A DNA stretch of 8,801 nucleotides, from NCBI GenBank assembly GCA_023269295.1, contig JAHFTU010000049.1:1-8801 (forward strand). Reading direction: 5' to 3'. This DNA is from Candidatus Woesearchaeota archaeon. Lineage in GTDB: Archaea; Nanobdellota; Nanobdellia; Woesearchaeales; UBA10216. The position numbers and the translations under genes are program-made. This document shows, piece by piece, positions 1 to 6,238 of this stretch. Under the pieces are notes generated by a model, which was not told the DNA's origin, searched no databases, and worked only from the letters and a program-made list of their open reading frames with translations. How positions within the stretch are numbered: position 1 is the first letter of the stretch; every line of letters starts with the position of its first letter.

Positions 1-60
1 AGGACAAGCGAATCATTTCCAACACCGAATTCAAAACCGAAAGTTCAACGGCACGATACG

Positions 61-70
61 GATATAAATA
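61..70 (-). promoter_or_regulatory. Candidate TATA box for a gene leaving the left edge
   Basis: On the minus strand this reads TATTTATATC, close to the archaeal TATA consensus. A start about 25 bases downstream would fall near position 40. It would be followed by a GGTG Shine-Dalgarno-like site at 23-26 and an ATG at 16. The same bases read on the plus strand (GATATAAATA) are an equally good TATA box, so direction is uncertain. No obvious BRE is visible on either side. Confidence 0.3.
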
Positions 71-156
71 GTTTGCTGTTGCATTTGAGGCTATTCACGT
101 TTCCCCAACAACCATTTCCACAATGGAACGTATTTTATGTCCGAGGTTTCCATTTT

Positions 157-196
157 GAATGCACACTTTTTATTGAAATTATGCATTCAGAATGCA
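157..196. repeat. GAATGCA repeat cluster, operator-like
   Basis: Three copies of one 7-base half-site lie within 40 bases: GAATGCA at 157-163, TGCATTC at 182-188 and GAATGCA at 190-196. The last two form a perfect inverted repeat around a single central base (TGCATTC-A-GAATGCA). The first and third are direct repeats sharing GAATGCACA. The cluster sits beside the TATATA element at 203-208. For a minus-strand transcript the palindrome would overlap the expected transcription start; for a plus-strand one it would lie just upstream of the TATA box. It looks like a transcription factor site, but no regulator gene is in the window. Confidence 0.4.
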
Positions 197-198
197 CA

Positions 199-212
199 AA
201 ACATATATGTTT
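199..212. promoter_or_regulatory. Palindromic TATA-like element
   Basis: AAACATATATGTTT is a perfect 14-base palindrome containing TATATA. On the plus strand it is preceded by CACAAAA, which would serve as a purine-rich BRE. Being symmetrical, it could direct transcription either way or be a factor site itself. No convincing gene begins at the expected distance on either strand inside the window, so promoter activity is a guess based on composition and on the adjacent repeat cluster. Confidence 0.3.
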
Positions 213-253
213 CTGTTTTTGCTCTGCCCGTCGATAACTTAAACATCCCTACA

Positions 254-267
254 AAGCCCGCAGGCTT
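254..267 (-). terminator. Small hairpin after the last operon gene
   Basis: Ten bases past the TAG stop of the 353-aa gene, AAGCC and GGCTT form a perfect 5-bp stem with a 4-base loop. There is no run of U directly after the stem. Archaeal termination usually depends on U tracts, so this could be an mRNA 3'-end stabilising hairpin or a chance structure. Confidence 0.3.
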
Positions 268-276
268 GTATTGAGG

Positions 277-1338
277 CTATGGCACGCAGTCTGTTCTGCG
301 GCCGGTTTCCTCAAGCCAGTTAAGCCCGAAGTCATAGGAGATGCTTTTCAGCTGCGGCGGGCTTGAAGGAGGGTCAGAAACGTAAAAGCCCTTGCCGTTG
401 GCTACTGAAACTGCAGCGTAGACATCTTTGTAAGATATTGTCTCTACCCACTTACCTTCATGTTCCTTAATACACCCCATATTAAAACCAAAATCAAAAA
501 GGTATTCATCACAGTAATTGCACGTTCCAACTATGTGAGGACAGCTGGTTGAGGGCGTAGAGTAGTCAGCAAGCTTCCACTTTAAAGCAGGATTCTCAGC
601 GTTAAAGTTGTCAAGGTTTGTGCGAATTTCAGCATCTCCCTTCATTAATAGCTGCGGGGCTTTACTCGCCATATACGCGCCATCTTTTATGAAGTTCACA
701 TCAATTCCAATCCTGAAAGAAGGCTTTACCTTGTACCGCAGCACAAGATTATATGGAGCTTTTGCTATGACTCCCTGAAGTAGAATCGGGTCTGTCGCAG
801 TTCCAACCAATTCAAGCTTATCACCTATGCTCTCAACTTTAGGGTTAATTGACCCAGTGGGAATTTTGGCAGGGAAATCTGTCAAACTGCTTCTTTTATC
901 ATTAAACTCCTGAAGAAGTTGCATATACTCTGGCTTGAATGAGTCAACAAAATAGTTCTTTTCTTCATCTTCTATCGGATAGCATTCTTTTGTAACAGGC
1001 TTACATTCGCTGTCCATGTCCTGCCTAGCCCATAAGGTATACTTTTGGCTGTTGTCCTTGAGACAATCAGGATTCTTTTTTAGGCCGTTTTTGGAAATTT
1101 TCAGAAGTGCTGGTCGCATGGATATTTTTACAGATTCGTCTACAAAATGCAGATATTTTTCACCGATTTGATAAATATCAAATAGCTCAAGCTGCCTGTC
1201 ACCAAGCGTCTTTTCGAAGCTATTGGCTTTAATTGAGATGAGCATTAGCAGCCCTAAAAGTGTGATTATTGCGCCAAAGATTACAAAAGGCACCAAAAAT
1301 GACCCTTTTTTATCCGAATTTTTAATTGCAGGCATCAT
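277..1338 (-). CDS. Secreted/anchored pilin-operon protein with GDRQ-YQxGE motif, 353 aa
   Basis: Last gene of the operon. The product has a short leader, KKG at residues 10-12, one hydrophobic helix at about 14-36, then about 315 extracytoplasmic residues. Just after the helix is a helical segment with GDRQLELFDIYQIGE (46-60) and FVDESVKIS (65-73). I recall this pattern in a recurring uncharacterised DPANN protein encoded beside pilin-like genes. A later segment (about 170-185) has a GDKLELVGTATDPI pattern. Eight cysteines (92, 112, 119, 266, 273, 276, 289, 351), all beyond the helix, suggest up to four disulfides. The first ATG overlaps the upstream stop as ATGA, and GGTGAG lies eight bases upstream; a second ATG follows immediately. 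Biochemical role unknown; a structural or accessory part of the surface machine is inferred. Confidence 0.85.
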   Translation of the reverse strand: MMPAIKNSDKKGSFLVPFVIFGAIITLLGLLMLISIKANSFEKTLGDRQLELFDIYQIGEKYLHFVDESVKISMRPALLKISKNGLKKNPDCLKDNSQKYTLWARQDMDSECKPVTKECYPIEDEEKNYFVDSFKPEYMQLLQEFNDKRSSLTDFPAKIPTGSINPKVESIGDKLELVGTATDPILLQGVIAKAPYNLVLRYKVKPSFRIGIDVNFIKDGAYMASKAPQLLMKGDAEIRTNLDNFNAENPALKWKLADYSTPSTSCPHIVGTCNYCDEYLFDFGFNMGCIKEHEGKWVETISYKDVYAAVSVANGKGFYVSDPPSSPPQLKSISYDFGLNWLEETGRRTDCVP

Positions 1339-2051
1339 TCTGTCAGCTCACCAGCAATGCTTCGCTGCACATTCAGTGCTACTGTGGCCATCCTTGGGCT
1401 CTTTGACTTGTCTGTAAGCGGAATCACGACGATAACCTCGTCAAAGTTAAGGCCGCCAGGAAGGAGTGGAAGGGTTTCCAAATCCGAATCTAAATCAGAA
1501 TCAAACCTCCTAGCAATACCGTACTTAACATGCACCTCCGGATATGTCCAGAAATGCCTATTGCTAAAGTCAAGCTCCGTAATGTGCGGGGGATAACGGT
1601 CCTTTACAAAAATACCGGTTGTCACCATGGCAAACATGTCGTTCTTAAGCTTGCTGTCAGCGGCAAAGAACTCAAGCCTATCGATAAATTCCGAATATGT
1701 TAGCCCTTTGTAAAGCCACGCATTATTTTCCAAGGCTTTCTTAGCTCCGTTATAATCTGAAATGCGATAGTAAATTGAAATACTTCCTATCTTAAGGCTC
1801 TTCTTGCTTCCTATAACTATCGGTAAGTCATCAGGCAGATGAGTTCTAAGCATCTCGAGCAGCTCCTGCTCGCTGTTAAGCTTATCAAATTGGGACAAAT
1901 CGCTTGTCAGCTTTTGTTCCGGCCTAAGCGAGCAGCGAGGAGTGCTAAGTATTATCAAGAACATAAACATTATCAGAATATAAACTATGAATGAAAAGAA
2001 GTCCTCAATATCAAATATTCCTCTTTTACTGCCCAAAAACCCGCTATGCAT
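1335..2051 (-). CDS. Pseudopilin-like membrane protein, Glu+5 type, 238 aa
   Basis: One-helix protein with a short leader, KRG at 9-11, then IFDIE, which places a glutamate at +5 of a hypothetical class III cleavage after Gly11; the hydrophobic stretch runs to about residue 36. Glu+5 is the residue pilins use to register in the filament. The rest (about 200 residues) is predicted extracytoplasmic, with an LLEMLRTHLPDD segment (64-75) resembling the LRTP motif I recall in a DPANN protein encoded at this operon position. Another marked segment is DMFAMVTTGIFVKDRYPP (138-155). There is a single membrane-proximal cysteine (40). The ATG overlaps the upstream stop by eight bases, and the downstream gene begins in an ATGA overlap. 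Function not established. Confidence 0.85.
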   Translation of the reverse strand: MHSGFLGSKRGIFDIEDFFSFIVYILIMFMFLIILSTPRCSLRPEQKLTSDLSQFDKLNSEQELLEMLRTHLPDDLPIVIGSKKSLKIGSISIYYRISDYNGAKKALENNAWLYKGLTYSEFIDRLEFFAADSKLKNDMFAMVTTGIFVKDRYPPHITELDFSNRHFWTYPEVHVKYGIARRFDSDLDSDLETLPLLPGGLNFDEVIVVIPLTDKSKSPRMATVALNVQRSIAGELTE

Positions 2052-2598
2052 TTCTGCTCACAACCTCAATCTTTACTTCTTCTGTACGTACAGTGCCAGA
2101 TTGCGCAACAGGCATCTTTTTTAGAGCACTGACCTTATTGATTCCGCCAACTCCTTTGGTGAGCCCAGCAAGATAAAGGAAGTTCCAGTCCTTGAACAAC
2201 TCTGAGTTGTAATAAAACTCCTTTGAACCTCCTGGCAATGGCGCTGTAGCTTTCGCTGCCAAAAATGGGCCAAGTTTAGCTTCATTATAGCCAAAGTTAG
2301 CATCAATTTTGGCTGTGTTGCCTGAGCTAACAACACCAGAATAAACCCTGCCTGTTTCTGAGTCCTCCAACGCCAATCCCTTCTCGGAATAATAAAGGAG
2401 GTTCATCAGGCTATAAGACTCAATAAGTCTTGTATCAATATGTCTCACTAAGAAGACATTTGCCACCAAAACAAGGCTCAGAAGAACAAAGATTAACATT
2501 AGCGTCCTGACTATTGACATTATCGCCTCATAACCAATTTGGCCCTTCTTGTTATGTTTTACACGTATCAGAAACGTCACCCTTTCGTTTAGCAACAA
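2044..2598 (-). CDS. Pseudopilin-like protein with canonical class III signal, 184 aa
   Basis: This has the most orthodox prepilin N-terminus in the window: KKG at 17-19, then QIGYE, giving Gln at +1 and Glu at +5, and a long hydrophobic stretch to about residue 50. The extracytoplasmic part is cysteine-free and contains LLYYSEKG (67-74) followed by DSETGRVYSG (79-88). I recall a similar (D/E)xxTGRVYPG pattern in DPANN proteins in this setting. The start is uncertain: TTG at 2598 has AGGT five bases upstream but overlaps the preceding gene by 47 bases. GTG at 2580 is the other in-frame standard start. A GGGTGA site at 2577-2582 would instead fit a rare CTG at 2571 or ATA at 2568, giving a more typical short leader. 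The mature protein is the same in all cases. Confidence 0.85.
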   Translation of the reverse strand: MLLNERVTFLIRVKHNKKGQIGYEAIMSIVRTLMLIFVLLSLVLVANVFLVRHIDTRLIESYSLMNLLYYSEKGLALEDSETGRVYSGVVSSGNTAKIDANFGYNEAKLGPFLAAKATAPLPGGSKEFYYNSELFKDWNFLYLAGLTKGVGGINKVSALKKMPVAQSGTVRTEEVKIEVVSRNA

Positions 2599-3031
2599 CT
2601 TTTACCTGTTTTCCCACCTTACTAATCTCAAAGGCAACAACAGGCTTTTCCTTGTTGTATTTTTCATTAAGCAGCGCAATTGGGAGCTTCTTGTCTTCAA
2701 CATACCGATAACTCGCTTTCCCTTTGCTATCTTCCACAAAAATCTGGGAATCCTGCAACAAATAATTAAAGTTAAACTTCAGGTCACCAACCTCATAGTA
2801 GCAATAAGTGAGCTCACCAGGGCTCGCATACGAAGTTGTTATCAGCATAGCCACATCCCTGGCAATGTAGTTTTTTTCAAGAAAAGTATCGTCCCTGGCA
2901 TTTCCCCAAAACTTTATCATAATAATTATCAAACCAGCTGCCAAAACCAGATCAAACGTTCTCAGCAAGATAACCATACTTGCTCCCTTCTTTCCAAACT
3001 TTCTCCCAGCCCGCAGCCTTCTTAAGCCCAT
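2552..3031 (-). CDS. Pilin-operon membrane protein with IARDVAMLI-YASPGELTY motif, 159 aa
   Basis: The leader is rich in Arg/Lys, with KKG at 14-16 and a hydrophobic helix at about 17-39. It is followed by TFLEKNYIARDVAMLI (49-64) and SYASPGELTYCYYE (67-80). I recognise this as the F-x-K-x-(Y/F)-(L/I)-A-R-D-x-A-x-L-I ... YASPG signature of a family that recurs next to pilin-like genes in DPANN archaea. Only two cysteines (77 and 157), so one disulfide is possible. The C-terminal half reads like a small beta-rich domain ending in a basic tail. The ATG has GGTGA with four-base spacing; a 66-base gap separates it from the upstream gene, the widest inside the operon. Molecular role unknown. Confidence 0.85.
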   Translation of the reverse strand: MGLRRLRAGRKFGKKGASMVILLRTFDLVLAAGLIIIMIKFWGNARDDTFLEKNYIARDVAMLITTSYASPGELTYCYYEVGDLKFNFNYLLQDSQIFVEDSKGKASYRYVEDKKLPIALLNEKYNKEKPVVAFEISKVGKQVKVVAKRKGDVSDTCKT

Positions 3032-3097
3032 GTAGTCACCAGAACTTGTAGTTTATTCATCTTAAGCGATAATAACTGCCCGCCACTTTTTTCAGAC

Positions 3098-3772
3098 TCA
3101 CGAAACATCAGGGAAGGTTATCTCTACCCTGTTGCCGTTACGTTTAAGGAAAATAACCCTGCCCTGCTTCCAACTGTCACCGAAAATCGCAAGGTAATTC
3201 CCACCGCTTGGTACATCCTTAGGGTCAAGCTTAGCTCCCTTGTTCAGCTTTCCCTTAGGGTCTGTACCTGCCTTGACTACGAGATATTTTATCTCCTTGA
3301 AAGGCACTGTAGTAGCTTTGCCATTTTGGAGCCTGGTGTTGCAGCTCGCTGATTCGCTGCAGTCTTTCTTGTTGCAGATGCAGACGCATAATCTTCCAGC
3401 AATGGGCGTGTCATGACAAGGCTTGGGCTTTTCAACATGCTCGCCTTTATTATAAAGCACCTCATCTGGTTCAGCATTAAACCCGAACAGGTAGTAATTT
3501 TCACTAATGTAGAATGCGTGCCCTATGCCATCAGGCAGCCTACCGCTATCAAGTTCCTTAAGCTTGGTAATGAGCTGGTAAAAGCTCTCCTGAGGCCCTG
3601 CGGCTTCGGCTGTTTTTTTTGTGAGGGAATAGAAAGCCACTATAATGCCAACAAAAATGAGAACCTGGAACGCGCTTGCAATAAGCTGTCCAATGTTTAT
3701 CTCTGTTGTTTCAGCTGCTTCACTTCCATTTTTCGCAGTCCAGAATTTCTTAAGGCGATTAACTTTTCTCAT
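3098..3772 (-). CDS. Cys-rich anchored protein with ENYYLFGFN and CxCxC motifs, 224 aa
   Basis: The basic leader (residues 1-15) ends in KNG (14-16), then a polar Glu-rich segment and a hydrophobic helix at about 27-50. The outer domain starts with ESFYQLITKLKELDSG (62-77), then FYISENYYLFGFN (87-99). A tight six-cysteine cluster follows (119, 129, 131, 133, 138, 144), including CVCIC, and then beta-type segments to the end. The combination of ENYYLFGFN with a CxC cluster recurs, as I recall, in DPANN pilin-operon proteins. The cluster could form three disulfides or bind metal; sequence cannot decide. The in-frame frame extends back to TTG at 3829, but that start has no Shine-Dalgarno and overlaps the previous gene; ATG at 3772 gives a leader like its neighbours. 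Ribosome site weak (GAGA, eight bases upstream). Confidence 0.8.
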   Translation of the reverse strand: MRKVNRLKKFWTAKNGSEAAETTEINIGQLIASAFQVLIFVGIIVAFYSLTKKTAEAAGPQESFYQLITKLKELDSGRLPDGIGHAFYISENYYLFGFNAEPDEVLYNKGEHVEKPKPCHDTPIAGRLCVCICNKKDCSESASCNTRLQNGKATTVPFKEIKYLVVKAGTDPKGKLNKGAKLDPKDVPSGGNYLAIFGDSWKQGRVIFLKRNGNRVEITFPDVS

Positions 3773-3810
3773 TAGTGTAGTCTCTTTTACCTCTTTTATT
3801 CCTCTGCATG

Positions 3811-4056
3811 CTATTGCTTGACACAACAAACAGGTTTATCCTTTAGGCAATCTTTCATGCCGTACAACTTCGCATCACATGATTCTGCCTCTTTAGTGCA
3901 TTGCCCGCCCCTGCCTGTGCAATCTGTCTGTTTTCCAAAAAAAGGGATTACCTTGCCGCTGGTACCTGCGAGTATGCCTATTATTATCAGAAGCACTATC
4001 AAAACAATCGCCGCAATAACTATCGTATTAAGCGATAGACTTTGCGCCTTTTTCAT
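3811..4056 (-). CDS. Small archaeal pilin-like protein with six-cysteine C-terminal knot, 81 aa
   Basis: The N-terminus MKKAQSLSLNTIVIAAI is a classic archaeal class III signal: KKA, then QSLSLN and a continuous hydrophobic helix to about residue 30, consistent with cleavage between Ala4 and Gln5. After a short GTSGKVIPFFGK linker comes a compact domain with six cysteines at 46, 53, 60, 70, 77 and 78 (C-x6-C-x6-C-x9-C-x6-CC), a knottin-like spacing compatible with three disulfides. The frame stays open upstream to 4143, but the real start is at 4056: it has a perfect GGAGGTGA four bases upstream and overlaps the previous stop as ATGA, and the longer form would add 29 basic residues ahead of the signal. 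Likely a filament or pseudopilus subunit. Confidence 0.9.
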   Translation of the reverse strand: MKKAQSLSLNTIVIAAIVLIVLLIIIGILAGTSGKVIPFFGKQTDCTGRGGQCTKEAESCDAKLYGMKDCLKDKPVCCVKQ

Positions 4057-6011
4057 ACATTCACCTCCCATCCTTTCTTCACCCTTAAATCCTTCCAGCC
4101 TCGAACAAGCAAAGTGTTTACAGTTTGCCTTTTTACAGCGCATACACTCACCGCTTTAGAACTTAAAGGCAATACGCAGTCATAATCACCAGCCCTGCCA
4201 ATTTCAATCAGGTAATATTTCCAAATCCTGTCAACATCTTTTGGTGTGCATTTGTCGCTAAGAGTATAATGGAGAGAAATTCCAGATGCTTCGTACTTAC
4301 ATTTTGCTGCATCAACTCCTGCTTTGCCTAGAGCGGAAAAAACTTTATCTCTTTCGTCTTTCCCTGCTGGCGTTCTCAACGCCTTTAATTCACTCCTCTT
4401 TTGCGCATCAACGTCACATTCATTAAGACTGGTTGGATCCTTGCCCAACCCTTTAGTTACACACTTCCCATCAACGCCGCCTTTGTAAGTTTCTATATAA
4501 GCGTCGTCAAAAAATCCTGTTGTGGCCTTAGCCAAAAACAGCTCAGCGCCTGTAGAGCCAGCCCCTGCAAAAAGCCTAACCTCAAAGTCGTGTTTGCCGG
4601 TTAGTTGCGCTTCATCTTCTGGCGTCTTGAAAGACTTAAGCACACTGCTTTCATCCTTTTTGACAGGAAGAACAAATGGTGACTTCCCAAATTCAACTTT
4701 CTGATTCTCATCGCTTAGCTTGTTAAGCCATCTTGTGTGAAAATGAGAAACCTTATAGCTGCCTTCTTTTACCTTGTTCACACCAATCGGTATTTCCCAA
4801 CTGAGGCTTAACTGACGGTTGTCAAGGCTTTCTGCCTTTAACATGCCTATTGCTGGCTTATTAATATTTGCCAAAAAGTCGTCAATCATTTTTGCCGTAT
4901 CCTTTTCTCTTTTATCAAAGCTCTCGCCAGGGACAGGTTTCCAGCCGTACTTAAGGGCCAAAATCCCATATGGCGAACCCTTGGCAGCTTTAGGAGTAAC
5001 AGAAGATTCCCATTGGCCCGATGGACCTCGGCTACAGTATAATGATTCGTAAATGGCAAAACTTTTGAAGTCACCCAACTTGTCCACTTGCGAAGCATAG
5101 CCATCTTCTGACTTAACAGTGCCTGTTATTTCATTGGCATTTTTCAGCATCAAAACCCTAGAGAACTTCTTGCTGAACTCGTCAACTCCGGCAGGGTCGC
5201 AGGCGTCGAAGTTGACCTTGCCACTTACTTCATCATAAGTTATGCAGTTACCACTATCCAACTCTCCCATTATTTTTTTAAGTGACACTTTTATGTCTGC
5301 CGGAGCAGTGCCAAGCGCATTATTTACCATCTTTTTTTTGCACTCAATAACATTACAATTACTGAAGAAAGAACCCTCGCAACCACTGATAGGCAGATTC
5401 AGCAGCTCAACAAAATCTTCCGTATAAAACTTATAAACAAGTGACTGCTTATCTTCCCCAAAGTTCTGGTCGCCCTTGCCCCTTATCGAAACAGTAGCAC
5501 GGTACTCGCCGCCCTGAATAGGCTTTTTGACACCTTTTATCCAGTTGTTTAAAATTGCCGTAGTTGTGCTTCCATCATGAATTTCGTGAATTTCGCAGTC
5601 GAAGCCCTTAACATGTGCTATCTCTTCTTCCTTAATGTTTTCTTCTTGCGCCTGATCCCTGTAAGCTGTGCAAACGCTCCTCAAGGCGTCGTCTGGCAGC
5701 TGCTTGTAAGAAAAAATCACCTTAATATCACCCTCTTTCACAATTTTTTCGCCATCCTTATTCAAAGTAAAATAAGCCGCAAGTTCTTTTTTGTCATCCA
5801 CGCCAAGTGCGATGGAGACTATTTTTGGGATTGAAATCAGGTCATTTAGGCCTATTTCTTCTGTAGCCTTGTTTGCAGTTTCAAAGCCGGCATTAGCGAC
5901 TTTTCTGGGCAGCCCATAAAAATTTGCTATAAGCAGAATGGCAATCAGCGCAATAATCCCTTTAGCAGCAAATTTAAGGTCGCCTGCCTTGCCTGTCAAA
6001 AGTTCACCCAT
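4053..6011 (-). CDS. Large Cys-rich surface protein with Fn3-like segment, 652 aa
   Basis: Largest product of the operon. KAG at 8-10, a hydrophobic helix at about 18-33, then about 620 extracytoplasmic residues. Fourteen cysteines, all after the helix (114, 139, 211, 219, 224, 256, 271, 326, 517, 532, 571, 588, 612, 624). Residues 385-500 have a fibronectin-III-like pattern: LSLSWEIP, then a SYKVSHF strand and finally GKHDFEVRLFAG. An earlier part (about 75-200) contains alternating strands and may be another beta-sandwich, with GGEYRATVSIRG (167-178). The Cys-rich C-terminal part (517-624) is a separate block. No enzyme motif was seen. It starts at ATG 6011 with AGAGGA four bases upstream. 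The role could be an adhesin-like tip or a surface-exposed scaffold; this is inference. Confidence 0.85.
   Translation of the reverse strand: MGELLTGKAGDLKFAAKGIIALIAILLIANFYGLPRKVANAGFETANKATEEIGLNDLISIPKIVSIALGVDDKKELAAYFTLNKDGEKIVKEGDIKVIFSYKQLPDDALRSVCTAYRDQAQEENIKEEEIAHVKGFDCEIHEIHDGSTTTAILNNWIKGVKKPIQGGEYRATVSIRGKGDQNFGEDKQSLVYKFYTEDFVELLNLPISGCEGSFFSNCNVIECKKKMVNNALGTAPADIKVSLKKIMGELDSGNCITYDEVSGKVNFDACDPAGVDEFSKKFSRVLMLKNANEITGTVKSEDGYASQVDKLGDFKSFAIYESLYCSRGPSGQWESSVTPKAAKGSPYGILALKYGWKPVPGESFDKREKDTAKMIDDFLANINKPAIGMLKAESLDNRQLSLSWEIPIGVNKVKEGSYKVSHFHTRWLNKLSDENQKVEFGKSPFVLPVKKDESSVLKSFKTPEDEAQLTGKHDFEVRLFAGAGSTGAELFLAKATTGFFDDAYIETYKGGVDGKCVTKGLGKDPTSLNECDVDAQKRSELKALRTPAGKDERDKVFSALGKAGVDAAKCKYEASGISLHYTLSDKCTPKDVDRIWKYYLIEIGRAGDYDCVLPLSSKAVSVCAVKRQTVNTLLVRGWKDLRVKKGWEVNV
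4061..4068 (-). promoter_or_regulatory. Perfect Shine-Dalgarno fixing the start of the 81-aa pilin-like gene
   Basis: The minus strand reads GGAGGTGA, complementary to the 3' end of archaeal 16S rRNA, four bases before ATG 4056. It is the strongest ribosome binding site in the window and lies inside the end of the 652-aa gene. It rules out the longer upstream start and suggests high translation of this small subunit, as expected for a major structural protein. Confidence 0.8.
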
Positions 6012-6020
6012 ACATTCCTC

Positions 6021-6200
6021 TCAACTCTGCCTTAACACTTCTCCAAGTTTGCCTACCATTTCACCCAATTTGCCAGAGCCTATGCCAATTATTAAAAGAA
6101 GCACAACCAAAGCTATGAGTGACCAAATGAGCCACACAGGCATATCCCATTCACCTCTTTTGCTAATTCCAGCTGGCATTTCCGATTGAACCTTTGGCAT
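6021..6200 (-). CDS. Tiny one-helix membrane protein, 59 aa
   Basis: A short gene between the 295-aa and 652-aa genes. The leader of 13 residues is followed by KRG at 14-16, an acidic EWDM and a hydrophobic helix at 21-40 (rich in W, L, I, V). A short amphipathic tail with GSGKLGEMVGKLGEVL (41-56) follows. No cysteine. The stop TGA overlaps the ribosome binding site of the next gene, leaving nine bases between them. The ATG at 6200 lacks a Shine-Dalgarno; an AT-rich ATAAATTAA centred 26 bases upstream could serve as an internal promoter giving a leaderless message. The KRG-helix plan matches all its neighbours, which supports reality despite the length. Function unknown; a minimal pilin-like or assembly peptide is possible. 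Confidence 0.75.
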   Translation of the reverse strand: MPKVQSEMPAGISKRGEWDMPVWLIWSLIALVVLLLIIGIGSGKLGEMVGKLGEVLRQS

Positions 6201-6221
6201 CTTCGGTTAAATACTTTTTGA

Positions 6222-6230
6222 TTAATTTAT
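6222..6230 (-). promoter_or_regulatory. Possible internal TATA box (leaderless start of the 59-aa gene)
   Basis: ATAAATTAA is centred 26 bases before the ATG at 6200, which is the spacing expected for a leaderless archaeal message. The gene has no Shine-Dalgarno site. The upstream bases (TTTTTGAC) are a poor BRE, and such AT-rich runs occur by chance, so this is tentative. Confidence 0.3.
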
Positions 6231-6238
6231 GTCAAAAA

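Larger units (their letters stand above)
1..276. other. Intergenic region downstream of the operon, no convincing gene
   Basis: This AT-rich stretch follows the stop codon of the last operon gene. It holds a small hairpin (254-267), a palindromic TATA-like element (199-212), a cluster of GAATGCA/TGCATTC repeats (157-196) and a second TATA-like box (61-70). Short open frames exist: plus strand 137-274 (45 codons) and minus strand 186-91 (31 codons). Neither has a recognisable motif or a well-placed ribosome binding site. A minus-strand ATG at 16 preceded by GGTG (23-26, spacing 6) could start a gene that runs off the left edge, but only five codons are visible. Confidence 0.6.

Noticed and set aside
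91..186. Minus-strand 31-codon frame in the left intergenic region
   Set aside because: Its start lies inside the GAATGCA palindrome, too close to the TATATA for a leaderless message, and has no Shine-Dalgarno.
137..274. Plus-strand 45-codon frame in the left intergenic region
   Set aside because: No ribosome site, no motif or helix, and it runs through the repeat cluster and hairpin; probably chance.
2549..3025. Plus-strand open frame of 158 codons
   Set aside because: It lies antisense to the 159-aa gene, has no promoter or ribosome site, and its composition mirrors the opposite strand. The minus frame carries recognisable motifs.
3022..3060. 12-codon minus-strand frame overlapping the start of the 159-aa gene
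   Set aside because: Too short to support; it may be chance, although an overlapping leader peptide cannot be excluded.
3413..3775. Plus-strand open frame of 120 codons
   Set aside because: Antisense to the 224-aa gene with no initiation signals; no coherent domain pattern.
3098..3829. Longer 243-codon version of the 224-aa gene from TTG
   Set aside because: No Shine-Dalgarno ahead of TTG 3829, overlap with the preceding gene, and an ATG at 3772 gives a leader like the neighbours.
3811..4143. Longer 110-codon version of the pilin-like gene
   Set aside because: It would overlap the previous gene by 91 bases and put 29 basic residues ahead of the signal; ATG 4056 has a perfect Shine-Dalgarno.
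3818..4159. Plus-strand open frame of 113 codons
   Set aside because: Antisense to the 81-aa pilin-like gene and the end of the 652-aa gene, both strongly supported.
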